64,000 bases of DNA from positions 102,741 to 166,740 of the forward strand of contig JAIDHX010000040.1 of assembly GCA_029053015.1 (NCBI GenBank), given 5' to 3'. Source of the stretch: Lachnospiraceae bacterium. GTDB lineage: Bacteria; Bacillota; Clostridia; Lachnospirales; Lachnospiraceae. The stretch's first letter is position 1. Each line of letters begins with the position of its first letter. The position numbers were made by a program, and so were the translations under genes. A model generated the notes under the pieces. It had not been told where the DNA came from. It was given only the letters and a program-made list of their open reading frames with translations, and searched no databases. Shown in pieces: positions 15,665 to 22,994 of this stretch.

Positions 15665-17950
15665 TTAATCTGCCCATCCCTGCCATTCTACCCAGCCGTC
15701 ATCATAGGAAAAATGCTCAAGGGACAGTCCGCGTATTTCTCCCCATTGATCCAGATTTACCGCAAAAACAACTACCTCTTCATAATCATTCAAATCTGCT
15801 TCACAGAACCAGGTATCTCTTACCTCATAATCATACATCGCTCTCCACTCGCCGTTTTCCTTGCAGAAGCCAATGTCCAGCCATGCATTGTTATAGGTTC
15901 CGTCGTACATATCCGCCGGAGATTGTCCGGTATACTCTGCAAAGCTTGTATACTCGTTGTTTTCGCCTCTGAACAATTCCCATACGGCGTATCCCGGCTC
16001 TACAGAATATAAGTCCCTGTAGTCCTCCAGCTGCATGCCGATTTCAAGTCCTCTGTTCGTTTTATAAAGGTCTTCTGATGTCGCATAATCTGCATCCACA
16101 TAGGAAAGTATCTGGCTTCCATTTGAATACACGATAAAGGAGTGATTCAGAGAAATTTCAACCCAGTCGGTTCCGTTGGTAAAATATAAATCCTCATCCG
16201 TAAACTCTTCTTTGTTTCCGGTATAGCCGAAATCACCATTTCCATTATCGTCATTACCGCCGTCGGAACTATCCCATCCCTGCCATTCTACCCAACCTTC
16301 ATCATAGGAGAAATGTTCAAGAGAAAGACCACTTATCTCACCCTGCTTGTCAAAGTTTACAGCAAATACTACTACTTCCTCATAATCATACAGCGGCGCA
16401 TCACAGAACCAGGTCTCTTTGATTTCCATGTCTGTCAAGGCTCTCCACTCGCCGTTTTCTTTGCTGAAACCGATATCCAGCCACACATTGTTGTAGCTTT
16501 CATACATATCTGAAGGAAGCTGGCCTTCGTATGCTGCAAAGCTTGTGTACTCATTGTTGTCGCCGCTGTAAAGCTCCCATGCCGAATAACCCTGCTCTAC
16601 TTCATAGAGCTTCAAATAATCCTCAAGAGAGTCTCCGAGCTTTAAACCTCTGTTTGTCTCATATTCTCCATATTCGTCATAATCATAAGAAGCATCTGCA
16701 TAAGCAGTATAGTAGCTTCCACTGGGACGCACAATAAACGCATGGTTAAGTTCTATGGTAAGCTCGTAAGTACCATCCCGGAATATCAAATCAGCGTCCG
16801 TGAAGCCCTTCTGATTCATTGCTGCCAGTGCATCCTCATATTCACTGATTTTCTTTTTAATCGTCTTACTCTTTGCATGGTCGTCTGCGCCTTGCAGGAT
16901 GGAAATTGCTTCTTCGTAGTTTTCATCCTTCGCATAACGCTCTGCCCACTTAATATAAGTATCGGTCAGCCCGTCAATGGCCTCGCTGCTCTCCGGATTC
17001 TTTTCCAGAATCTCCAGATACGCGGCTACTGCTTCTTCATACGAACCATCCACCATATAATTTGCTGCCGCCTCAAGCTGATTCTGCAGCTTCTTTTCCT
17101 GTGAATTCTTGTTGATAAACAAAAACGCCACAGCACCGACGCCTACAACAAGCAGTGCAATTATAATACCCACGATCGCTTTTACAGCGCCGTTTCCTTT
17201 CTTCTGTACCGGATTTGCAGGAGGTACTGCCGAGTAAGGCATAGAAGGTCTCTGGCCATTCATAGGCGGCACCTGTCCGCCCTGCATGGGCATCTGCCCC
17301 ATAGGCGGCATCTGTCCGCTCTGCATGGGCATCTGTCCCATAGGCGGCATCTGTCCGCTCTGCATGGGTGCCTGTCCCATAGGCGGCATCTGTCCGTTCT
17401 GTACGGGAGGCTGCCCCATAGGCGGCATCTGTCCGCTCTGCATAGGCGCCTGTCCCTGCATCGACGGCATCTGCCCCATCTGCACAGGAGGCACATTGGT
17501 CTGCGCCACATTCGGCATCTGCACAGGGGGCACATTAATCTGTGCTACATTCGGCATCTGCACAGTTGCTGCACCCACAGTCTGTCCTCCCAGCCAGGAC
17601 TGCTCCACTACATTGGGCTGGGATGTCATCCAAGGCTGTTCTGTAGCCTTTGGCTGTTCCGGAGCCTTTGGTTGTTCCGGAGCTTCTGATTGTTCTGATG
17701 TCTCCGGCTGTACGGATACTTCAGGCTGCACTGATGTCTCCGGCTGTGCGAATGCTTCAGGCTGCACTGATGTCTCCGGCTGTGCAAATACTTCAGGCTG
17801 CTCCGGCACATCCGGCGGTCCACTCTGCAAGAAAGGCGCCGCTTCCGGAGCAGCTTCTGCAGGCATAATATTAGCTTCCATCATGGCACCGCAATGGCTG
17901 CAGAATTTTACCCCTTCCTCGTTTTCTCTTCCACACTTTGTACAATACAT
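15665..17950 (-). CDS. Zinc-ribbon membrane protein with low-complexity repeats, TPR-like segment and duplicated C-terminal domain
   Basis: A 761-aa protein. The ATG at 17950 follows AGGAGGA; the ATG 18 bases further up precedes that site and is rejected. In order: zinc ribbon MYCTKCGREN...FCSHCG (1-25); Glu/Pro/Gln repeats (QPETSVQPE type, about 45-120); five 13-residue Met/Pro/Gln units (about 165-235); one membrane helix (AIVGIIIALLVVGVGAVAFLF, about 260-280, quoted in part); a helical TPR-like part with YEEAVAAYLEI and YEEAISILQG; and two homologous domains of about 150 residues. Each copy has LNH-FIV, NEYTSFA-Y-GQ, ENGEWRA, DYEEVVVFAVN and SLEHFSYD-GWVEWQGW. The zinc ribbon should be cytosolic and the repeated domains outside. 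Function unknown. Confidence 0.82.
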   Translation of the reverse strand: MYCTKCGRENEEGVKFCSHCGAMMEANIMPAEAAPEAAPFLQSGPPDVPEQPEVFAQPETSVQPEAFAQPETSVQPEVSVQPETSEQSEAPEQPKAPEQPKATEQPWMTSQPNVVEQSWLGGQTVGAATVQMPNVAQINVPPVQMPNVAQTNVPPVQMGQMPSMQGQAPMQSGQMPPMGQPPVQNGQMPPMGQAPMQSGQMPPMGQMPMQSGQMPPMGQMPMQGGQVPPMNGQRPSMPYSAVPPANPVQKKGNGAVKAIVGIIIALLVVGVGAVAFLFINKNSQEKKLQNQLEAAANYMVDGSYEEAVAAYLEILEKNPESSEAIDGLTDTYIKWAERYAKDENYEEAISILQGADDHAKSKTIKKKISEYEDALAAMNQKGFTDADLIFRDGTYELTIELNHAFIVRPSGSYYTAYADASYDYDEYGEYETNRGLKLGDSLEDYLKLYEVEQGYSAWELYSGDNNEYTSFAAYEGQLPSDMYESYNNVWLDIGFSKENGEWRALTDMEIKETWFCDAPLYDYEEVVVFAVNFDKQGEISGLSLEHFSYDEGWVEWQGWDSSDGGNDDNGNGDFGYTGNKEEFTDEDLYFTNGTDWVEISLNHSFIVYSNGSQILSYVDADYATSEDLYKTNRGLEIGMQLEDYRDLYSVEPGYAVWELFRGENNEYTSFAEYTGQSPADMYDGTYNNAWLDIGFCKENGEWRAMYDYEVRDTWFCEADLNDYEEVVVFAVNLDQWGEIRGLSLEHFSYDDGWVEWQGWAD
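17255..17449. repeat. Five tandem 39-bp units inside the zinc-ribbon protein gene
   Basis: Near-identical 39-bp units encode 13-residue blocks such as APMQSGQMPPMGQ. Another repeat block with about 30-bp units (Pro/Glu/Gln-Thr) lies at about 17640-17810. Both are coding and in frame, and so are likely to vary in copy number between strains. Confidence 0.88.
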
Positions 17951-17986
17951 TTCTCTTCCTCCTATCAAAATTTTCTTATTGTACTA

Positions 17987-18027
17987 AAACAAAAAACCCG
18001 AAACACCGCCGCAAACGGTTTTCGGGG
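17987..18027 (-). terminator. Terminator downstream of tRNA-Thr
   Basis: On the minus strand CCCGAAAACCG pairs with CGGTGTTTCGGG (small bulge), followed by TTTTTTGTTTT. It lies 12 bases beyond the tRNA 3' end and before the zinc-ribbon gene. Confidence 0.85.
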
Positions 18028-18038
18028 AAATAAGAAAG

Positions 18039-18111
18039 AGCTGAAAAAGGGACTTGAACCCTCGACCCCTTCATTACGAGTGAAGTGCTCTACCAACTGA
18101 GCTATTTCAGC
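18039..18111 (-). tRNA. tRNA-Thr (anticodon CGT)
   Basis: A full 73-nt cloverleaf: acceptor GCTGAAA/TTTCAGC, D-arm GCTC-AGTTGGTA-GAGC, anticodon stem CTTCA/TGAAG with loop CTCGTAA, and T-arm with TTCAAGT. The anticodon CGT reads ACG codons. The CCA end is not encoded. It has its own consensus promoter and terminator, so it is a single-tRNA unit. Confidence 0.95.
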
Positions 18112-18113
18112 AC

Positions 18114-18131
18114 GTGACCGATGTCGGTCAC
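18114..18131. repeat. Perfect palindrome in the tRNA-Thr leader
   Basis: GTGACCGA-TG-TCGGTCAC sits between the promoter and the 5' end of the tRNA. It would form a hairpin in the pre-tRNA leader or could be a protein site. Confidence 0.5.
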
Positions 18132-18141
18132 AACATTTATT

Positions 18142-18170
18142 ATTATAATCGGTAACCCCCGAAAATGCAA
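18142..18170 (-). promoter_or_regulatory. Promoter of tRNA-Thr
   Basis: Minus-strand TTGCAT (18165-18170) and TATAAT (18142-18147) with a 17-bp spacer, about 30 bases upstream of the tRNA. Confidence 0.8.
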
Positions 18171-18188
18171 CTATATTTTTCAAAATAT

Positions 18189-19001
18189 TTATGGATTCTT
18201 CTGGTGAATAACCAACTGAGGAAACGGAATGGAGATACCCGCCTTATCAAGCGTATACTTTGTTTCTTCCGTCAGCCTCCACTTGGCTTCCCAGTAATCT
18301 TCTTGTTTTACCCAACAGCGAATTCCCAGCCGGACGCCGGATTCGGACAGCTCGTCCACAAAAACGCGCATATCCATATCTTTCAAAATGGCAGCATCTG
18401 CCGCTAACATACCGACCAGAACCTCCCTTGCCTGCTTGATAGAGGCGTCATAGGAAATTCCCACATAGATGTCCAGTCTTCTGGTTGCAGCCTCCGTCAC
18501 ATTCGTCATACTGGTATTGGCCAGCGTGCCGTTTGGCAGCACGATAATGCGGTTGTCCGGCGTTGTAAGCTTGGTATAAAAAAGCTGTATTTCCGACACC
18601 GTACCCTCGTTTCCGCTGTTATCCTCTTTGATGTAGTCGCCCACCTTGAAGGGCTTTAACAGCAGAATCAGTACACCGCCCGCAAAGTTGGAGAGACTTC
18701 CCTGAATGGCAAGTCCGATCGCCACACCGGCAGAGCCGAGCAAAGCCACAATGCTGGCAGCATCCACCCCAAAACCGGAAGCTATCATGAAAACCAGCAC
18801 CACATACAGGACTGCCTTTGTCAGGGAGTCCAGAAACTGAATGACTCCCACATCCGCTTTGGCACGCTGTAACGACTTCTTCAAAAGCCGGCGCAGAAGC
18901 TTAATCACCTGTATACCGATAAAAAACACCGCAGCCGACAGAAGAATCCGGATTCCCAGATTCATTGCCTTTTCAGGCAGCCCTTGCAGAAATTCTTCCA
19001 T
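18189..19001 (-). CDS. Small-conductance mechanosensitive channel, MscS family
   Basis: A 270-aa membrane protein with three predicted helices (about 15-35, 58-80, 85-115). The pore helix is rich in Gly/Ala (GSAGVAIGLAIQGSLSNFAGG, quoted in part as GLAIQGSLSNFAGG), the hallmark of MscS. The beta domain follows with PFKVGDYI and VLPNGTLANT. It opens under membrane tension and releases solutes on osmotic downshock. It is 18 bases downstream of glgB, so it may be the last gene of a DUF1015-glgB-mscS unit. Confidence 0.93.
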   Translation of the reverse strand: MEEFLQGLPEKAMNLGIRILLSAAVFFIGIQVIKLLRRLLKKSLQRAKADVGVIQFLDSLTKAVLYVVLVFMIASGFGVDAASIVALLGSAGVAIGLAIQGSLSNFAGGVLILLLKPFKVGDYIKEDNSGNEGTVSEIQLFYTKLTTPDNRIIVLPNGTLANTSMTNVTEAATRRLDIYVGISYDASIKQAREVLVGMLAADAAILKDMDMRVFVDELSESGVRLGIRCWVKQEDYWEAKWRLTEETKYTLDKAGISIPFPQLVIHQKNP

Positions 19002-19019
19002 ATTCAGCTTACTCCCGCA

Positions 19020-21287
19020 TTACTTTTTTCTGCCGCCCTGCTTTGTCTTCTTTTCTCCTACGGGCGCTTTCTTCTTTGTCTCACCGTCTGCCTCCGGTGT
19101 GTAAGCTAAAATACTCACCGACAGGGGCGCCAGATTGACATTGATGGAATACGGCTTATCGTCCCATTCCTTTGCCGCTGCCTTTTTGGCTCGGCTGTTT
19201 ACCACTCCCGTACCGCCGAATTTTGCAGCATCCGTGTTTAAAATTTCCTTGTAGCTGCCCGCATAAGGAACACCAACCTGCAGCTTCATGGGCGCGCCGG
19301 AGAAATTGGCGATGACTAAAAGCGCATCCTCGCGTTTCTTTCCTTTTCGCAGGAATGTCAGGTAACACTCATTTGCCGCAATACAGTTCAGCCATTCAAA
19401 TCCTTCCGGACGGTTATCCAGTTCATACAATGCCGGCTGCGTCCTGTACAGGCGGTTTAATTCCTTGACAAGCTCCTGTACGCCTTTGTGCTCCGGATAT
19501 TCCAGCAGCTCCCATTCTACCCGTCTGCCTTCGTTCCACTCGTCAAACTCCGCAATGTCCTGCCCCATAAACAGAAGTTTTTTGCCCGGATGCGTCATCA
19601 TATAAGCATAGCTCAAACGAAGCCCTGCAAATTTTTGTTCCCGCTCACCCGGCATTTTACCAATCATGGAAGCCTTGCCGTGCACCACTTCATCATGGGA
19701 GAATACCAGCATAAAATTTTCACTGTAGGTATATATCATGCTGAAGGTCAGCTCACTGTGGTGATGGCTTCTGAAATACGGGTCAAAGCGGATATAACGC
19801 AGATAGTCGTTCATCCATCCCATATTCCACTTAATATCAAAGCCAAGTCCGCCCTCGTCCAAATCACCGGTAATCATAGGCCATGCGGTACTCTCCTCCG
19901 CAATACTCAGTACGCCGGGATTCCTCTTTTTCAAGATGGAATTGACATGCTTAATAAACTCGATTGCCTCCAGATTTTCGTTGCCGCCGTAAATATTGGC
20001 AACCCACTCTCCATCATTCTTTCCATAATCCAGATAAAGCATGGAAGCCACCGCATCCATGCGCAGGCCGTCGGCATGGAATTTCTCCACCCAGAACAGT
20101 GCGTTGGCAATCAGATAATTCTTTACCTCAGCGCGCCCGTAATTGTAAATCAGCGTGCCCCAGTGCGGATGCGCACCCTGTCTCGGATCAAAATGCTCGT
20201 ACAGGCAGGTGCCGTCAAAATTGGACAATCCGTAGGTATCTCTTGGGAAGTGCGCAGGCACCCAGTCTAATATCACGCCGATTCCCGCCTTGTGCAGTTC
20301 ATTGATAAAATACATAAAATCGGCAGGCATGCCATATCTTGCCGTAGGCGCATAGTAACCGATTATCTGATACCCCCATGAAGCATCAAAGGGATGCTCC
20401 ATAATCGGCATAAGCTCCACATGGGTATACCCCATCTCCTTCACGTAAGCAATCACCTTCGGCGCAATTTCTCTGTATGTGGCATATTCACGCCCTTCGG
20501 ACGGCTCCGTAAAGCTGCCCAGATAAAGCTCATAAACACTCATGGGGGCATCCGTCTTCCGGCTGTTTTTTCTCGCCTTCAGCCATTCCCCGTCCTCCCA
20601 TGCAAATTCCCGTAAATCGGCAACCACGGACGCCGTTTCCGGTCTTAGCTGGGCGGCGTTGCCATAAGGATCTGCCTTTAAGTAGGTCAGTCCGCCTTTC
20701 ATCTTTAACTCATATTTATAGTTGTCCCCCACTTTTGCGTCCGGAATAAAGATTTCAAAGATACCTGACGGAAGCCTGCGCATTTGGTGCACCCTTCCAT
20801 CCCAGTGATTGAAATCGCCTACCGTGCTGACCCTGACCGCGCCCGGCGCCCACACGGCAAAATATACGCCCTCCTCACCATCCAGCGTCATGGGATGCGC
20901 ACCCAGCTTTTCATAGACAGTATAGTGCACGCCATGGGCAAATGCTTCCTCATCCTCTGCGGTAATCAAGGATTTATGCCTGTATGCATCCTGACGGATT
21001 TCCACATTGCCATCGGGCATAGTGACAATATAACGGTATCCGCCCGGTTTTTTCCCGGGATGAAGAAGGGCAAAAAAGCCGTCCTCATCCGCCATTTCCA
21101 TATCCTTCTCAGACATATCGTCCGTAAACTGAATCTGTACCTTTTCCGCTCCCGGGAAAAATGCCTGGAACAGAGTACTGCTCCCCACCGTATGCGGGCC
21201 TAACAGCGCATGCGGATCAGATGCCTCAGAATATATAATTTCTTCAATCGCCGGCCAGTTCATAAGCTTGTATAATTTGTTTGTCAT
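19020..21287 (-). CDS. glgB: 1,4-alpha-glucan branching enzyme
   Basis: A 755-aa GH13 enzyme that makes alpha-1,6 branches in glycogen. It has an N-terminal CBM48 region (about 20-200), with catalytic regions intact: DWVPAHFPRD (region I), GLRMDAVASML (nucleophile Asp, region II), SIAEESTAWP (acid Glu, region III) and SHDEVVHGK (region IV). The last about 25 residues are a Lys/Gly-rich tail (KKKAPVGEKKTKQGGRKK) beyond the usual end. It starts within the stop codon of the DUF1015 gene (ATGA). No glgC, glgA or glgP is in the window. Confidence 0.95.
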   Translation of the reverse strand: MTNKLYKLMNWPAIEEIIYSEASDPHALLGPHTVGSSTLFQAFFPGAEKVQIQFTDDMSEKDMEMADEDGFFALLHPGKKPGGYRYIVTMPDGNVEIRQDAYRHKSLITAEDEEAFAHGVHYTVYEKLGAHPMTLDGEEGVYFAVWAPGAVRVSTVGDFNHWDGRVHQMRRLPSGIFEIFIPDAKVGDNYKYELKMKGGLTYLKADPYGNAAQLRPETASVVADLREFAWEDGEWLKARKNSRKTDAPMSVYELYLGSFTEPSEGREYATYREIAPKVIAYVKEMGYTHVELMPIMEHPFDASWGYQIIGYYAPTARYGMPADFMYFINELHKAGIGVILDWVPAHFPRDTYGLSNFDGTCLYEHFDPRQGAHPHWGTLIYNYGRAEVKNYLIANALFWVEKFHADGLRMDAVASMLYLDYGKNDGEWVANIYGGNENLEAIEFIKHVNSILKKRNPGVLSIAEESTAWPMITGDLDEGGLGFDIKWNMGWMNDYLRYIRFDPYFRSHHHSELTFSMIYTYSENFMLVFSHDEVVHGKASMIGKMPGEREQKFAGLRLSYAYMMTHPGKKLLFMGQDIAEFDEWNEGRRVEWELLEYPEHKGVQELVKELNRLYRTQPALYELDNRPEGFEWLNCIAANECYLTFLRKGKKREDALLVIANFSGAPMKLQVGVPYAGSYKEILNTDAAKFGGTGVVNSRAKKAAAKEWDDKPYSINVNLAPLSVSILAYTPEADGETKKKAPVGEKKTKQGGRKK

Positions 21288-22555
21288 TGTAATTCCTCCC
21301 GCTGCGTTTCTTCAATCTGTTTCAGACTGTGGATAAAAAGCCCGCTCCTTAGCTTAGGCTCAAACCATGTGGACTTGGGCGGCATCAGCCGACCGGCATC
21401 CGCCACGGTAAACAGCTCCTCGATGGACGTCGGATACATGGAAAACGCAGCCGTCATATCCGTATTCACCCTCTTCTCAAGCTCCTTTGTGCCTCGGATA
21501 CCTCCCACGAAGTCTATCCTTTTATCTGTCTTTGGATCTTTGATTCCAAGCACCGGTTCCAGCACATAATCCTGCAAAATAGACACGTCAAGGTTTGCTA
21601 CAGGATCCGCGCTTTTTACGCTTTCTTTTGCTGTCAGCAGATACCAGCCGCCTTCAAGATACATTCCCATCTGTCCTTTGGCTCCCGGTCTGAGCGGCTC
21701 ACTGCCTTTCTCTTCTATGGTAAAGCACTCGGAAAGCCTTGCAAGAAACTGCTCCTTCGTGAGTCCGTTCAAATCCTTTACCACCCTGTTGTAATCCATA
21801 ATCATCAGCTCGCTGTCCGAAAACAGCACGGAAAGAAAATAGTTAAATTCCTCCTCTCCCGTATAAGCGGGATGCTCCGTCCTGCGCTTTAGCCCTACTT
21901 TTACGGCTGAGGCGCAGCGGTGATGTCCATCCGCGATGTAAATCTGCTGCATATCCCGAAATACGGCAGATATTTTTTCTATGTCATCCGGCTTGTCTAT
22001 GCAGAACACTCTGTGGCGGATTGCATCTTCAGAAACAAAATCATACAGCGGGATACCGCTTTTATACGCTTCGATGATTTCGCTCAGCCCCTCATTTCTG
22101 CGGTACGCTAAAAAGATAGGGCCTGTCTGCGCGTCCAGCACATCCACATGCCGGATGCGGTCCTCCTCCTTCTCTGCTCTGGTATTTTCATGTTTTTTTA
22201 TGACATTATTTGCATAATCGTCTATAGAAGCGCAGCCGACGATTCCGGTCTGGCTCCTGCCGTCCATTACAAGCTCGTACAAATAGAAGCAGGGTTTCTG
22301 CTCCGTAATAAACTCTCCCTTTGCTATCTGCTCTGCAAGCAGTTCCTTCGCCTTTTGGTATACGCGCCCGTCATAAGTGTCCACATCGTCCGGAAGCTGT
22401 GTCTCAGCGCGGTCTATCCGCAAAAAGGAATGGGGGGCGTCCGCCACAGCCGCCTTCGCTTCCTTTCGGCTGTACACATCATAGGGAAGCGCCGCTATGC
22501 TGCTTTCCATGCCCTTCGCCGGTCTGATTGCCCGAAAGGGTCTGATATCCGCCAT
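21284..22555 (-). CDS. DUF1015 family protein
   Basis: A 423-aa soluble protein of the DUF1015 family: N-terminal RPFRAIRPAKGME and AALPYDVYSRKEA, middle IADGHHRCASAVKVG (about 210-224) and C-terminal DFVGGIRGTKELEK. The His-rich ADGHHR motif looks like an active or metal site, but no activity is established as far as I know. In many Clostridia the family is found beside serA/serC, which are here 6 kb away. It is translationally coupled to glgB and has a good promoter 34 bases upstream. Confidence 0.88.
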   Translation of the reverse strand: MADIRPFRAIRPAKGMESSIAALPYDVYSRKEAKAAVADAPHSFLRIDRAETQLPDDVDTYDGRVYQKAKELLAEQIAKGEFITEQKPCFYLYELVMDGRSQTGIVGCASIDDYANNVIKKHENTRAEKEEDRIRHVDVLDAQTGPIFLAYRRNEGLSEIIEAYKSGIPLYDFVSEDAIRHRVFCIDKPDDIEKISAVFRDMQQIYIADGHHRCASAVKVGLKRRTEHPAYTGEEEFNYFLSVLFSDSELMIMDYNRVVKDLNGLTKEQFLARLSECFTIEEKGSEPLRPGAKGQMGMYLEGGWYLLTAKESVKSADPVANLDVSILQDYVLEPVLGIKDPKTDKRIDFVGGIRGTKELEKRVNTDMTAAFSMYPTSIEELFTVADAGRLMPPKSTWFEPKLRSGLFIHSLKQIEETQREELQ

Positions 22556-22588
22556 ACAATATTCCCCCTTTTCTTGTGATTTTCTTTC

Positions 22589-22617
22589 ATTTTAACAAAA
22601 ATTACTATACATCACAA
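22589..22617 (-). promoter_or_regulatory. Promoter of the DUF1015-glgB unit
   Basis: Minus-strand TTGTGA (22612-22617) and TAAAAT (22589-22594) are spaced 17 bp apart. The -10 box lies 34 bases before the start codon. Confidence 0.65.
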
Positions 22618-22689
22618 GTGAATGGTGATAAAATATCGAAGAATCTGATGATTTTTTATCAACAAATAATTTTGTAAAGGAGTGGTATT

Positions 22690-22971
22690 GTGACAGCAGA
22701 AGACAGAAAAATGCTTGCCCGTATCAACAAATATGCTGAGGAAGCCCTTGCCGACATCGACCCGCAGAAGGTACAGGTGGGCGCCCAGCTCGAAAAGCTG
22801 AAACCCATCCTGTCGGAAATTGCCGGCGAGCAGGGCTGTTCCCTCGAAGATATCTTTATCCGCTATATGGATTTGCAGAGCGAGGCTGCCTGCCTGACCG
22901 ACAGTAAAATGCGTGAAGAATTCAAAGACGAATTCCAACCGGACGGCAGCCAGCCCTTTTTCTACCGATGA
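22690..22971 (+). CDS. Conserved small acidic protein of unknown function
   Basis: A 93-aa protein with a GTG start at 22690, preceded by AAAGGAG with 7 bases between. It looks helical and strongly charged (EDRKMLARINKYAEEALADI near the start) with no membrane segment, and it ends QPFFYR. It is transcribed against its neighbours and followed at once by a hairpin terminator, so it is an independent gene. No family is recognised. Good start signal, sensible composition and a terminator argue for a real gene. Confidence 0.75.
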   Translation: MTAEDRKMLARINKYAEEALADIDPQKVQVGAQLEKLKPILSEIAGEQGCSLEDIFIRYMDLQSEAACLTDSKMREEFKDEFQPDGSQPFFYR

Positions 22972-22994
22972 ACCGGATTTAATCCGGTTCTTTT
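22970..22994. terminator. Terminator shared by convergent genes
   Basis: GAACCGGAT/ATCCGGTTC stem followed by TTTTG on the plus strand. The stop codon of the converging transglutaminase gene (22979-22981) lies in the loop region. Confidence 0.75.

Noticed and set aside
17255..17810. Regular repeats that could be taken for a CRISPR array
   Set aside because: Units are contiguous without spacers, in frame with a coding sequence and translate to regular Pro/Met/Gln blocks. No cas genes are nearby.
17286..17987. Open plus-strand frame of 233 codons rich in Cys, Gly and Ile opposite the zinc-ribbon gene
   Set aside because: It mirrors the tandem repeats of the real minus-strand gene. No ribosome binding site, and its repeats follow the codons of the other strand.
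19488..20270. 260-codon plus-strand frame opposite glgB
   Set aside because: Antisense shadow. glgB has all four GH13 regions intact on the minus strand.
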